A stretch of DNA of 64,000 nucleotides. It comes from Kibdelosporangium philippinense. Its GTDB lineage: Bacteria > Actinomycetota > Actinomycetes > Mycobacteriales > Pseudonocardiaceae. Location: NCBI RefSeq assembly GCF_021390435.2, contig NZ_JAJVCN010000004.1, positions 1,840,501-1,904,500 on the forward strand. The letters are read 5' to 3'. The translations under genes and the position numbers were made by a program. Below the pieces are notes generated by a model, which saw nothing but the letters and a program-made list of their open reading frames with translations, did not search any database and was not told the DNA's origin. Positions 26,383-35,107 of this stretch are shown piece after piece; position 1 is the first letter of the stretch, and every line of letters starts with the position of its first letter.

Positions 26383-28335
26383 GTGCGCGACGATGTCCGG
26401 CCGCGATCCGCGCCGCCGTGGCAGGTGATGGCCGACACCTTGCTGCAGCGCGAGGCTTTGGTCTGCCGTCTTGGCGAAGGCCTGCTGCCGCACGACTTCG
26501 CGGGCCTCTACATTGGACACGAAGAGGTCGACCGGATCCTCGCTGAGCTGCCAGGCGCGTCCGGCCCGGCTGCCGCGAAGGTCGAAGCTCTGGTACGTCA
26601 GCTTGAGCCCGAGATTGTGCTGGCGCGTAAGCAGTTCGACGAGTCGCTGGCATCTGGACAGTCCACTTTCGACCGTCTGGCGCGGACCGCGCGACTGGAT
26701 TCCCGTGACGCCCAAGCGCTTGCTGTGTTGCTGGCGGTGGAGCGGTCGCCGCACCGGATGCGGCTTGTCGCGTACTTCCAGGACAATGTTCAGCTTCCCC
26801 GGCTGACTGTGGCTTCGTTGAGCCGGATTCTCGATGCTCGAAGCGTGGCGCCGGACGCGCCGTTGCGTCGCGCCGAGTTCGTGGAGATCGGCACCGAAGG
26901 TCCTTGGGCGACCAGGATGTGCTGGCCCGCACCGCGTTTGACGTGGGCAATCGCTGAAGACGATTCGGTGGATTCCGCGTTGCCCGCAGGCTCGCGGCGC
27001 TTGGAAACCAGTGGCACTGGGGCACTTGACCCGTCGATGCTGCTAGTCACGGGCGCGGACTCGGACAGCAGGCTCGCTGCGGTACGTGATCGTTGGCCTG
27101 GCAAGGCGTTGCTGGTCTGCCCGATTCCGGCGACCCCGGCTGAGTGGGCCGCTGTTGTGCGGGAAGCCGGTGTCGGTGATCGCGCGATCGTGCTGGAGTT
27201 GGAGGGGCCGCCCAGCCGGGCTGCGGCTGACTGGCTCGACCGTGCCGACCATCTGAGCTGGGTGCTCAGCTCGCCGAAGGAGCTCGCGCTGGACGCGTTG
27301 CCTCGGCGATCGTGGCAGGAGATCCGCCTGGATTCGGGGCTTGCTTCGGCTTCGGACTGGGAGCAAGCGCTTGGTGTGGGTCCGGATCCGTCGTTCCCGT
27401 TGTCCCGTGAGCAATTGCGGCTTGTCACGGCCGCGTCCGCTGGTGATCCGCAGCAGGTCGCCGCGGGTGTCCGGCGTCTCGCCGGTGGGCACCTTGACGG
27501 TCTGTCGGTCCGGATCCGGCCTCGCCGAACAATGTCCGACCTGGTACTTCCGTCCGATCAGGTTGGCCAGGTGCGTGAGCTGATCGCGCGGTACAAGCGC
27601 CGGACAGTCGTGTACCAGGACTGGGGTTTCTCGCCGCTGCCGTCGACCGGTGTGGTGGCCCTGTTTTCCGGGCCGTCCGGCACCGGAAAGACGCTGGCGG
27701 CCGAGATCGTCGCCGGTGAACTCGGCCTCGATCTGTACAAAGTGGACCTGTCCGCTGTGGTCAGCAAGTACATCGGCGAGACCGAGAAGAACCTGGAACG
27801 GATCTTCGGCGCAGCGGCGGCCGGTGACCTCGTGTTGTTCTTCGACGAAGCGGATTCCTTGTTCGGCAAGCGGTCCGAGGTCAGCGACGCGCACGACCGG
27901 TACGCCAATATCGAAGTCGCGTATCTGTTGCAGCGACTGGAGTCCTACGACGGGCTGGTCGTGATGGCAACGAACCTGCAGCGCAACATCGACGACGCGT
28001 TCCTGCGCCGGATCTCGGTCTCGATCGACTTCGAGACGCCGGACGAGCCACAGCGCAAGCAGATCTGGCAGCAGGCTTTCCCGGCAAGCGCGCCCGTGTC
28101 CGAACTGGACTTCGACTTCCTCGCCAAACAGTTCCGGATCACCGGCGGAATCATCCGAAACGCCGCACTCGGCGCCGGATTCCTTGCCGCGGACGAGAAC
28201 GCGCCGGTGACGATGGAACGGATCGCGCTGGCGTTGAAGCGGGAATTCCAGAAGATGGGGCGGCTGCGGACCGAGTCGGAGTTCGACCGTTATTTCAACC
28301 TGGTGAATGGGGACAGCCATGCTGAACCTGCTTGA
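26383..28335 (+). CDS. eCIS-associated AAA+ ATPase
   Basis: A 650-residue ATPase of the kind conserved in eCIS loci (the AAA+ protein of the Afp/PVC/MAC gene sets). The N-terminal ~400 residues are the family's helical/winged region. The AAA core has Walker A GPSGTGKTLAAEI (~430), Walker B VLFFDEADSLFGKR (~485), sensor-1 MATNLQRNIDDAFLRRIS with arginine finger, and a lid domain (FRITGGIIRNAALGAGFLA). GTG 26383 has AAGGGG seven bases before it. It overlaps the next gene by 17 bases. The role in particle assembly or loading is inferred from the family. Confidence 0.9.
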   Translation: MRDDVRPRSAPPWQVMADTLLQREALVCRLGEGLLPHDFAGLYIGHEEVDRILAELPGASGPAAAKVEALVRQLEPEIVLARKQFDESLASGQSTFDRLARTARLDSRDAQALAVLLAVERSPHRMRLVAYFQDNVQLPRLTVASLSRILDARSVAPDAPLRRAEFVEIGTEGPWATRMCWPAPRLTWAIAEDDSVDSALPAGSRRLETSGTGALDPSMLLVTGADSDSRLAAVRDRWPGKALLVCPIPATPAEWAAVVREAGVGDRAIVLELEGPPSRAAADWLDRADHLSWVLSSPKELALDALPRRSWQEIRLDSGLASASDWEQALGVGPDPSFPLSREQLRLVTAASAGDPQQVAAGVRRLAGGHLDGLSVRIRPRRTMSDLVLPSDQVGQVRELIARYKRRTVVYQDWGFSPLPSTGVVALFSGPSGTGKTLAAEIVAGELGLDLYKVDLSAVVSKYIGETEKNLERIFGAAAAGDLVLFFDEADSLFGKRSEVSDAHDRYANIEVAYLLQRLESYDGLVVMATNLQRNIDDAFLRRISVSIDFETPDEPQRKQIWQQAFPASAPVSELDFDFLAKQFRITGGIIRNAALGAGFLAADENAPVTMERIALALKREFQKMGRLRTESEFDRYFNLVNGDSHAEPA

Positions 28336-29083
28336 CGAGTCCCTTGAAGAGTTCTTGCGGGCGGTCGTGCCCCTGCCCAAGCGTGAGATCGACATCTCGT
28401 TCGACGCGCCGGACAAGGACTGGTCGGCCCGTGTCTCCCGCCCGACGGTGAACCTGTACCTGTGGGACGTGCGCCGCAACGTGTCCGAGCGTGAATACGG
28501 CCTGGAAACCGTGCACGACGAAAACGGCAGGCCACACCGCCGCCCACCACTGCCCAGAGTGGACTGCCGCTACCTGGTGACAGCGTGGACATCGGACATG
28601 CGTGACGAACACTCATTGCTCGGCGCGACATTGACGGCCCTGTTGATGCACACCGAAATCGAGGCGCAATACCTGCAGTCGCCGTACGACAAGGTGACGC
28701 CGGTCCCCGGCATCTCGATCGCAACGGGTGGCGAACGTGACAACTCCGACTTCTGGTCGGCATTGGGCGGCCAACTGAAACCAGGCCTGGACATAACGGT
28801 GACCGCCACAGTGGACAGTGCTCTCCTGGTGCCTGCGGGCCCGCCTGTCCAGCGCTTCGCGATCATCACGTCCAATGGGGACTCGGTCTCCGAGGAGCGG
28901 ATGTGGGTCGCGGGCCAGACGGACGCGGGCGCTGTCGTGTCCACATCACATGGCGCGGCCGAAACCGACGAGGAAGGCAAGTTCCTGGTCCCAGCCGAAG
29001 TCGGCGACAAGGTCTCGGTAAACGGAAAACCCCAAGGCGAAGTCCCACCAACCGGCCCAGTCACCTTCAAAAAACGCCGCTAG
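28319..29083 (+). CDS. eCIS tail terminator, Pvc16/DUF4255 family
   Basis: DUF4255 protein of 254 aa. Homologues (Pvc16/Afp16) cap the tube and sheath. N-terminal LDESLEEFLRAVVPLPKREIDISF, RPTVNLYLWDVRRN and VDCRYLVTAWTSD are family hallmarks. The C-terminal ~80 residues add a beta-rich domain ending VTFKKRR, longer than the minimal family. ATG 28319 is chosen because GGGGA precedes it at the right distance; ATG 28307 is possible. Coupled to the AAA+ gene by overlap. Last recognisable eCIS gene on the right. Confidence 0.85.
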   Translation: MLNLLDESLEEFLRAVVPLPKREIDISFDAPDKDWSARVSRPTVNLYLWDVRRNVSEREYGLETVHDENGRPHRRPPLPRVDCRYLVTAWTSDMRDEHSLLGATLTALLMHTEIEAQYLQSPYDKVTPVPGISIATGGERDNSDFWSALGGQLKPGLDITVTATVDSALLVPAGPPVQRFAIITSNGDSVSEERMWVAGQTDAGAVVSTSHGAAETDEEGKFLVPAEVGDKVSVNGKPQGEVPPTGPVTFKKRR

Positions 29084-29085
29084 CC

Positions 29086-29283
29086 AACGCCGTGTCCACC
29101 GTTCCTGAAGGCCGTGTCCACCGCTGCGTGCGACCGTGTCCACCATTCCGACACATCGAAATACACATTCCGACATCGTGAGATTCCCGGCCACCGCCTG
29201 GCGGGGATTTCATGGTGCCGGAACGGTGGACACGGTGTGTCGGAGTGGTGGACACGGTGTGCTGGAACGGTGGACACGGCGTT
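29086..29283. repeat. nested inverted-repeat element of GGTGGACACGG units
   Basis: This 198-bp stretch between two convergent genes carries three CCGTGTCCACC units on the left and three GGTGGACACGG units in reverse on the right. The outermost arms are a perfect 20-bp inverted repeat (29086-29105 and 29264-29283). The centre repeats CATTCCGACA. It may act as a bidirectional terminator. A 20-base segment (GTGTCGGAGTGGTGGACACG, 29237-29256) recurs exactly at 49821-49840. Confidence 0.8.
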
Positions 29284-30488
29284 CAGCGGGCTGTGGCCTC
29301 CTGGATGTAGCGGATGGCTGTCTCCTCGTCGGTCAGCCATCCCGTGTAGTCGCGGGGGTCGTTGAACAACTCGGCGAACCGATGCGCGACCTCGGGGACC
29401 TGCTGTGCCGTCGCCAAAGTAGCGAGCACATGGTCCGGTGGAGGCAACAGCAGATCGTTGGAGAACCGGGTCGCGTGCTGCCCGATCTCCCAGAACCGCT
29501 GAAACCCAAGCCGCATGAACTCCTCATCGAACGGCCGGTCGCCCTGCTCCAGAATCGTCTGCTGGTACGCGGCAGCACAGTGAGCAGCCATGTTCGCCCC
29601 CTGACCCGCGATCGGGTCGTTGGTCACCGCGGTATCGCCCATAGCCAGCACCTTGGCCCCAGAATCAAGTGTGCCAACGGGATCCCGCACGACCGGAGCA
29701 ATCCGTCCTTTGAGGAAATCAAGCGGCCCACCAGGTTCAGCGTCCACGAGAAGCGAAGCCAGCCACGGGAAATGCCGCTCCAAGGCCTTCGAGGCTCGCT
29801 CGAAGAAGTCCTCGGAATTGGCGACATCATCCCAACAGTCCAACGGCCCACCGGGAATCCCGGAGAAGTAGATGCCACACCTGGGTCCGTCCACACTCAA
29901 CAGTGGAAGCGAGAAGAACTCACCCTCCGGGCCTAGCGCGAAGTTGACGCCCTGATACTCCGTGCCCTTGGTCTTCACGTACAGCAAGGAGATCCCGCGC
30001 TGCGCCTCGCTGAAAGGCGACAACGCCGAATCGCGTGCGAACAGCTGAGCGAACTGCGGCCCCCGGCCCGCAGCGACGAGAACGAGCGAGAACTCCCGTG
30101 CCAACTCCTCCAAATCCGCCGGGCCGACGCGCTGAAGCCGGATCTCCCCGCCACGCTTGGCAAACTCGGTAAGCCAGTCGGACATCTTGAGTCGCTGGTC
30201 AACGGACTGTCCCGGATTGTCCAAAGGCGATTCCCACGAGATGCCCGCGGTCGCCCGAAACGCGATCCCGTCGACGGTCGGTGCCCGATCGTCCCAGAAG
30301 TTCAGCCCCTGCTGCCGTTCGAACCGCAGTGCCTTGTCGAACATGCACTGGTTCGACAAGATCCGGCCCGTCCTGATCGTGTCCGCGTCCCGCTCGGTCA
30401 CAACCGTGATCTGATATCCGTGCTGCTGGAGCCCCAACGCAAGCAACATTCCCGCTTGGCCGGCCCCCACGATGACTATTCGGCGCAT
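29283..30488 (-). CDS. styrene/indole monooxygenase-like FAD protein (StyA type)
   Basis: A 401-residue flavoprotein. The dinucleotide motif is IVIVGAGQAGMLLALGLQ at the N-terminus, with the second FAD site AMGDTAVTNDPIAGQGANMA. Overall similarity is to StyA-type two-component epoxidases, which take reduced FAD from a partner reductase (StyB). The start is set at ATG 30488 (MRRIVIVGAG). No StyB-like flavin reductase gene is near, so it must borrow reductant from elsewhere. It converges on the DUF4255 gene across a repeat element. Substrate unknown. Confidence 0.8.
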   Translation of the reverse strand: MRRIVIVGAGQAGMLLALGLQQHGYQITVVTERDADTIRTGRILSNQCMFDKALRFERQQGLNFWDDRAPTVDGIAFRATAGISWESPLDNPGQSVDQRLKMSDWLTEFAKRGGEIRLQRVGPADLEELAREFSLVLVAAGRGPQFAQLFARDSALSPFSEAQRGISLLYVKTKGTEYQGVNFALGPEGEFFSLPLLSVDGPRCGIYFSGIPGGPLDCWDDVANSEDFFERASKALERHFPWLASLLVDAEPGGPLDFLKGRIAPVVRDPVGTLDSGAKVLAMGDTAVTNDPIAGQGANMAAHCAAAYQQTILEQGDRPFDEEFMRLGFQRFWEIGQHATRFSNDLLLPPPDHVLATLATAQQVPEVAHRFAELFNDPRDYTGWLTDEETAIRYIQEATAR

Positions 30489-30559
30489 AACCGTTCGTAC
30501 CCCACCAGCACGCGGGATCGCCACCCTGACCGAGCGACCTTATGGGCAGCTTTGCCGTG

Positions 30560-31228
30560 CTACCAGGAAGTTGTGGCCATTGTGGCTTTCTGCGCGTCGG
30601 CGACGAGCTTGTTTCGGACTTCCTCCAGCATTTCCGGGCTGACCTTGCTTGGATGCCCTGCGTCGTACGGCGGCTGCGGGTCGTACTCGATCTCCAACTG
30701 GGAACGTTCGGCCTGTTCCGGCCCGCAGATCTCGCCGACGAGCCACAACGCCAAGTCGATTCCCGCTGACACCCCGGCGGCGGTCACGATCTTGCCCGCG
30801 TGCACGATTCGCTTGTCCGGCTGAGGAATCGCGCCCATCGAACCCAGGACGTCCTGGCAAACCCAGTGAGTCGTTGCCGGAAGGCCCTTCAACAGCCCGG
30901 CCATCGCCAGGATCAGCGCACCGGAACACACCGAGGTCGTCCACGCGGTCGTCGGGTGCACGGCCTGCAGCCACGTGATCAGCGCCTTGTCGTTCATCGC
31001 GCCGACCGTGCCGTTGGAGCCGCCGGGCACAAGCACGATGTCGGGCGACGGGGTTTCGTCGAACGAATGTGTGGCGCCGAGGACAAGGACGCCGCTGTCC
31101 GTGACGACCTTGCCGGGAGCCTCAGCGACAAACCGGATCTCCGAGTCCGGCATCGAGCGGAGAAGTTCATACGGCCCGATCGCGTCTAGGGCCGTCATTC
31201 CTGGGTAAACAACGATTGCGATCTGCAT
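30560..31228 (-). CDS. DJ-1/PfpI family protein, isonitrile-hydratase-like
   Basis: A class I glutamine-amidotransferase-like protein of 222 aa from ATG 31228 (MQIAIVVYPGMTALDAIGPYE). The nucleophile elbow is TTSVCSGALIL with Cys at residue 101, the same position as in characterised isonitrile hydratase. GPYELL and THWVCQDVLGSMGA also fit that subgroup. The likely reaction is hydration of isonitriles to N-formamides, but related proteins have other roles, so substrate is uncertain. It is divergent from an aldo/keto reductase. Confidence 0.8.
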   Translation of the reverse strand: MQIAIVVYPGMTALDAIGPYELLRSMPDSEIRFVAEAPGKVVTDSGVLVLGATHSFDETPSPDIVLVPGGSNGTVGAMNDKALITWLQAVHPTTAWTTSVCSGALILAMAGLLKGLPATTHWVCQDVLGSMGAIPQPDKRIVHAGKIVTAAGVSAGIDLALWLVGEICGPEQAERSQLEIEYDPQPPYDAGHPSKVSPEMLEEVRNKLVADAQKATMATTSW

Positions 31229-31359
31229 AACTTGACCGTATCGCCAACGAACGCACCTTTTCGGACACGTCGGCCACGGTTGCGGCCACATCGGATGCTG
31301 TAAGATATGAGGCGTCTGCAAATATTGCGCACGCCGCTAGCCCTGCTGAAAGGATCATC

Positions 31360-32181
31360 GTGCCGGACATCCCCACCATCAAGCTCAACAACGGCGTGGC
31401 CATGCCGCAGGTCGGCTTCGGCGTGTTCCAGGTCCCTCACACCGAGACCTTCGATGCGGTCACGTCCGCGCTCGACGCCGGATACCGCAGCATCGACACA
31501 GCCACCGCCTATGGCAACGAGGAGGCCGTCGGCAAGGCGATTGCTGGACTCCCGCGGGAACAACTGTTCATCACCACCAAACTGTGGAATGACGATCACG
31601 GTTACGACGAGACGCTGCGGGCGTTCGACAAGAGCCTTGCCCTGCTCGGCCTGGACTACCTGGACCTCTACCTGATCCACTGGCCGGCGCCGAAGCAGAA
31701 CCGCTTCGTCGACAGCTGGAAAGCCCTGATCAGGCTGGCTGACGAGGGCCGCGTCAGCGCGATCGGCGTCTCCAACTTCCAGGCGCCGCACCTCGAGGAA
31801 CTGATCAACGAGACCGGCCGCGTGCCCGCGGTCAACCAGGTCGAACTGCACCCCTACCTCCAGCAGACCGAGCTTCGTGAGGTGCACACCAAGCTCGGCA
31901 TCGCGACCGAGGCGTGGAGCCCGCTTGCCAAGGGCGGCGACCTGTTGACGCATCCGACGGTCGTGGCGATCTCGAAGCGGCTCGACCGCTCGCCCGCCCA
32001 GGTCGTGCTGCGCTGGCACCTTCACCTCGGCAACGTGATCATCCCGAAGTCGGTGACCCCGAGCCGGATGAAGGAAAACCTGCGGATCTTCGACTTCGAC
32101 CTGTCCAACGCGGACCTCACCGACCTGTCCACGTTGGACAAGGACGAGCGCACCGGCCCGCACCCGGACCATTTCGGCTGA
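31360..32181 (+). CDS. aldo/keto reductase (2,5-diketo-D-gluconate reductase-like)
   Basis: An AKR of 273 aa. The catalytic tetrad is visible: Asp and Tyr in SIDTATAYGNEE, Lys in FITTKLWNDD, His in YLIHWPAP. NADPH-binding motifs GVSNFQAPHLEEL and IIPKSVTPSRMKEN are intact. The start is GTG 31360 with AAAGGA before it. A monocistronic unit divergent from the PfpI gene and closed by the large palindrome at 32188. Reduces aldehydes or ketoacids; substrate not predictable. Confidence 0.9.
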   Translation: MPDIPTIKLNNGVAMPQVGFGVFQVPHTETFDAVTSALDAGYRSIDTATAYGNEEAVGKAIAGLPREQLFITTKLWNDDHGYDETLRAFDKSLALLGLDYLDLYLIHWPAPKQNRFVDSWKALIRLADEGRVSAIGVSNFQAPHLEELINETGRVPAVNQVELHPYLQQTELREVHTKLGIATEAWSPLAKGGDLLTHPTVVAISKRLDRSPAQVVLRWHLHLGNVIIPKSVTPSRMKENLRIFDFDLSNADLTDLSTLDKDERTGPHPDHFG

Positions 32182-32187
32182 TCAGCC

Positions 32188-32233
32188 CTCGTGAGTGTTT
32201 TCGCCGGTTAGAACCGGCGAAAACACTCACGAG
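32188..32233. terminator. 22-bp perfect palindrome, bidirectional terminator-like (CTCGTGAGTG family)
   Basis: Arms at 32188-32209 and 32212-32233 are perfect complements around a two-base loop. The element begins CTCGTGAGTGTTTTCGCC. It is six bases after the aldo/keto reductase stop and four before the stop of a convergent gene, so it can serve both. The outer ten bases equal those of the hairpin at 1625-1672, while the inner stem differs. Confidence 0.8.
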
Positions 32234-32237
32234 CTTT

Positions 32238-32708
32238 TCAGTCGGTGACCACGCGAAGTGTGACCGCTGACATGTCGGCCGTGATGTGCTCGATCGTGCC
32301 CTCACCCCGCGCCGAGGCGTATGCGCCGGTCCCGCCCACGATCGCCATCGGGTGTTTCACGCCGCCTTCAGGGACTTTCCACAGCTGCATGCTGCTCGCG
32401 TGCACTTCACCGGTCGGCAACCGGAAGATCGCCTTGGCGGACACCACGATCTTGGGCGGAATGTCCACAGTGACATCCACGACCATGCCGAAGAACGAGC
32501 CGTCGCCGATCGAAGCGCCGGTGGCATCCCGCAATGCCAGATAGATGATGAACGGCGCACCCAGCGGCGGGCTGAGCGGCAATGTGTTCTTGGCTCGCAC
32601 CGCAGTGAATTCGACCACGGCCAGACCGGCACTCGTTGTCGCCGCAACGGTTCCCGCCGCGGCGAGGGGCATCCCGAGCATCGCGGCCCGGCGTGACAAG
32701 TCACCCAT
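32238..32708 (-). CDS. Tat-exported allene-oxide-cyclase-barrel-like protein
   Basis: A 156-residue secreted protein. The N-terminus LSRRAAMLGMPLAAAG is a twin-arginine signal. The mature part is all-beta, with GGTGAYASARGEGTIEHI near the C-terminus, a signature seen in dirigent/allene oxide cyclase barrel-like bacterial proteins. Catalysis is unproven for bacterial members. A strong GGAGGAAGAAGG precedes the ATG at 32708. It is monocistronic. Confidence 0.7.
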   Translation of the reverse strand: MGDLSRRAAMLGMPLAAAGTVAATTSAGLAVVEFTAVRAKNTLPLSPPLGAPFIIYLALRDATGASIGDGSFFGMVVDVTVDIPPKIVVSAKAIFRLPTGEVHASSMQLWKVPEGGVKHPMAIVGGTGAYASARGEGTIEHITADMSAVTLRVVTD

Positions 32709-32825
32709 GAAAGACCTTCTTCCTCCGGTGCGCTCCCGACGCAGAACGCTAGAAGGAAGTGGTCACGTCCACAGTGGAGTTCACTCCTCGACCGGGTGGT
32801 TAGGCCAAACGAGAGTCAGACTCGG

Positions 32826-33572
32826 TCACGCGAAGTGAGTTTTCGGCCTCGGCTGGAGCACTCCGTCCACAAAGGTGTCGACCTTTTCGTTGTAGAACGC
32901 CACCATTCCGGCGATCTTCTGGCTTTCCGGCAGGGGAGTGTCGTAGTACCAGACGATGTCCTCGTGCAGCTTGTCCTCGACACGCACCGAGTAGTACGAC
33001 GCCTCGCCCTTGTACGGGCAGGCCGTGTGCGTGGAACTCGGCTCAAGAAGATCTTGCCGGACCGCGGTTTTCGGCAGGTAGTAACGCGTCGGCAGGCTGG
33101 TCTCGAACAACATCCGAGCGTTGGCCGATTCCGCCACGGTCACACCGTCGATCTCGACGCGCACGTGCCGTGAGCTGCTGAGGACGTCGACCCGCTTGTA
33201 CGGATCGCGAGGATGGACGTAGATTTCCTCGTCCTCTTCGAACCACGCGTCCATTGCGGCGAAGTCGAAACGGACCAGGTCACGCAGCTCTTCCAGCGGC
33301 GAGTCCAGATACACGCGAGCCGCGTCCACGGCCTCTTTGCCACCCGCTTTGACGGTGTACAAGGTCGCGTCGCCGCGTGAAGGGGAGTGGTCGGTGTTGC
33401 CCGAGGCGATGAGCTCGGCTTTCACGTCCGCACGCGGGATGTAATAGGCGGGATAGTACGGAATCTCCCATACATACACCGGCGTCAACGTGTCCGCGAC
33501 CAGCACACCACCGAGGTAGACCCGGACACACCTGGTGCCCGGTTCGATCTTGACTCGTCCACGAGCTTCCAT
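32826..33572 (-). CDS. double DUF427 domain protein
   Basis: A 248-residue protein with two tandem DUF427 domains. Each has the VRVYLGGVLVADT / VRVEIDGVTVAES opening strand, a YYIPRADV / YYLPKTAV segment and SRGDATLYTV / YKGEASYYSV. The domains are small beta barrels of unknown biochemical function, common in actinobacteria. Full length and no signal peptide. It lies 36 bases downstream of the PTS-linked dehydrogenase stop on the same strand, so read-through from that operon is possible. Confidence 0.85.
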   Translation of the reverse strand: MEARGRVKIEPGTRCVRVYLGGVLVADTLTPVYVWEIPYYPAYYIPRADVKAELIASGNTDHSPSRGDATLYTVKAGGKEAVDAARVYLDSPLEELRDLVRFDFAAMDAWFEEDEEIYVHPRDPYKRVDVLSSSRHVRVEIDGVTVAESANARMLFETSLPTRYYLPKTAVRQDLLEPSSTHTACPYKGEASYYSVRVEDKLHEDIVWYYDTPLPESQKIAGMVAFYNEKVDTFVDGVLQPRPKTHFA

Positions 33573-33608
33573 GCCCAGGTCAACCCCGGTGGTGGCGGGG
33601 AGATTCCG

Positions 33609-34649
33609 TTACGGCTCGATCGTTACCTTGATGGCCTCGCCGGTGCTGACCGTGTGGATCGCGTCGAGCACGCCATCCAGCGGCATCCGGTGGGTGATCA
33701 GGTCGTCGACCGGGACCGCGCCGGACGCGATCAGCTCAAGCGCTCGCTTGTTATGCGAGGGGCTTGAGCCGTTGGCGCCCACGATCGTCAGCTCGCGGTA
33801 GTGCACCAGGTTGGAGTCGCACGCGATGATCGGGTTGTCCTTGGGCAGGCCGCCGAAGAAGCTGATCCGGCCACGCCTCGCGGCCATCTTCAAGCCGTCT
33901 TCCTGGGCCTTGCCCGCGGCCGCTGCCGTGATGACGACGTCGACACCGCGCCCGTCGGTCAGCCGCAGCACTTCCTCGATCGGGTCCACGTCCGAAGAGC
34001 AGATCGCCGCGTCCGGTTTGACCAGCGCAGCCGCCATTTCCAAGCGCTGACGTGACAACTCGACCAGGTACACGGACTCGGCGCCACGAGCGCGAGCCAG
34101 CCGAACGTGCAGGCAGCCAATCGGGCCAGCACCGACCACGACAACTGTGTCACCTTCGCCGACGCGCGCCAGCTCCTGTCCGTTGAGGACACACGCAAAC
34201 GGTTCCGCGACCGAGGCTTCCGCGTACGACAGCGAATCTGGGATCCGGTTCACACCGTCCACTTTGAGCACAGCATGCGGCACGATCATGTACTCGGCGA
34301 AGCCACCGTCGTAGTGGTAACCCATCGAGCGCTGGTTCGGGCAGATGGTCATCCAGCCGCGCTTGCAGTCCGGGCATTCGCCGCACGGAATCGCGGCGAT
34401 CACCTGGACACGGTCGCCGGGCTGCCAACCGTCCACAGCAGAGCCGACCTCGACGATCTCGCCGGCGATCTCGTGGCCGATCACCCGTGGCGGATCGATG
34501 TGGTGATGCCCGTGCCGGAAGATCTTCAGGTCCGTTCCGCACGTGGAACAGTTGTGCACCTTCAGCTTCAGCTCGTCTGGGCCTGCCGATGGCTCGGGCG
34601 CCTCCTCGATACGGATGTCTCCCGGCGCGTAGAAGCGCGCGACCTTCAC
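33609..34649 (-). CDS. zinc-dependent medium-chain dehydrogenase of a PTS operon (GatD/sorbitol dehydrogenase-like)
   Basis: An MDR dehydrogenase of 346 aa. Catalytic zinc ligands are in NCSTCGTDL and VIGHEIAGE; the structural zinc loop is CGECPDCKRGWMTIC; the Rossmann motif is VVGAGPIGCLHVRLARARGA. GTG 34649 overlaps the IIA stop (GTGA). As last gene of a hexitol-type PTS operon it probably oxidises the imported polyol phosphate to a ketose phosphate, as GatD does for galactitol-1-phosphate. A classical mannitol-1-phosphate dehydrogenase (MtlD) is absent. Substrate is inferred from context. Confidence 0.85.
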   Translation of the reverse strand: MKVARFYAPGDIRIEEAPEPSAGPDELKLKVHNCSTCGTDLKIFRHGHHHIDPPRVIGHEIAGEIVEVGSAVDGWQPGDRVQVIAAIPCGECPDCKRGWMTICPNQRSMGYHYDGGFAEYMIVPHAVLKVDGVNRIPDSLSYAEASVAEPFACVLNGQELARVGEGDTVVVVGAGPIGCLHVRLARARGAESVYLVELSRQRLEMAAALVKPDAAICSSDVDPIEEVLRLTDGRGVDVVITAAAAGKAQEDGLKMAARRGRISFFGGLPKDNPIIACDSNLVHYRELTIVGANGSSPSHNKRALELIASGAVPVDDLITHRMPLDGVLDAIHTVSTGEAIKVTIEP

Positions 34650-35107
34650 TGGTTCGTCTCCTCGTCGATCGACTGCAGCAGGCCCAGCACCGTCTCGGCG
34701 TCGGCTGCCTGCCGCAACTTGGCGGCGTTCTCGCTGTCCATCAGCACCATGGCCAGCGCGGACAGGATCCCGACCTGCTCTGATCCGTTGGCCGCGATGC
34801 CGATGCACATCTGGACGGTGTTGCCTGGGCCCCATTCCACGCCGTCGGGGAACTGCAGGACCACGAGCGTCGTGCGTTTCACGTACTGCCGTGACTGGTC
34901 TGTGCCATGGGGAATCGCGACGCCCTCGCCGATGAAGGTCGACAGCGATTCCTCACGTTCGTGCATCGCGGGCAGGTAGTCCGCCTCGACCGCACCGAGT
35001 TCGAGCAGGGCGCGACCGCACTGGTCGATCGCGTCCGCCCGGTCTTTCGCGGTACGGCCGAGGCGGATGCCTTCGGCCGTGAGCAGCGAGGTCCGCTCAG
35101 TCGGCAA
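34646..35107 (-). CDS. PTS mannitol-type IIA component
   Basis: IIA protein of 153 aa of the mannitol/fructitol family. It accepts phosphate from HPr on the His in GEGVAIPHGTD and passes it to IIB. The start is TTG 35107 (LPTERTSLLTAEGIRLG), which overlaps the IIB end by 11 bases; no ATG or GTG is available before the conserved region. The end overlaps the dehydrogenase start by four bases. Sequence through GILSALAMVLMDSENAAKLRQA is typical and complete. Confidence 0.85.
   Translation of the reverse strand: MPTERTSLLTAEGIRLGRTAKDRADAIDQCGRALLELGAVEADYLPAMHEREESLSTFIGEGVAIPHGTDQSRQYVKRTTLVVLQFPDGVEWGPGNTVQMCIGIAANGSEQVGILSALAMVLMDSENAAKLRQAADAETVLGLLQSIDEETNQ

Noticed and set aside
26249..27025. 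Upstream extension of the peptidoglycan hydrolase frame
   Set aside because: The extension is antisense to the AAA+ gene and has no domain; the lysozyme-like domain begins directly at ATG 26248.
27043..28479. 478-codon minus-strand frame opposite the AAA+ ATPase
   Set aside because: Covers the Walker motifs of a certain gene in antisense and continues into the DUF4255 gene; compositional shadow.
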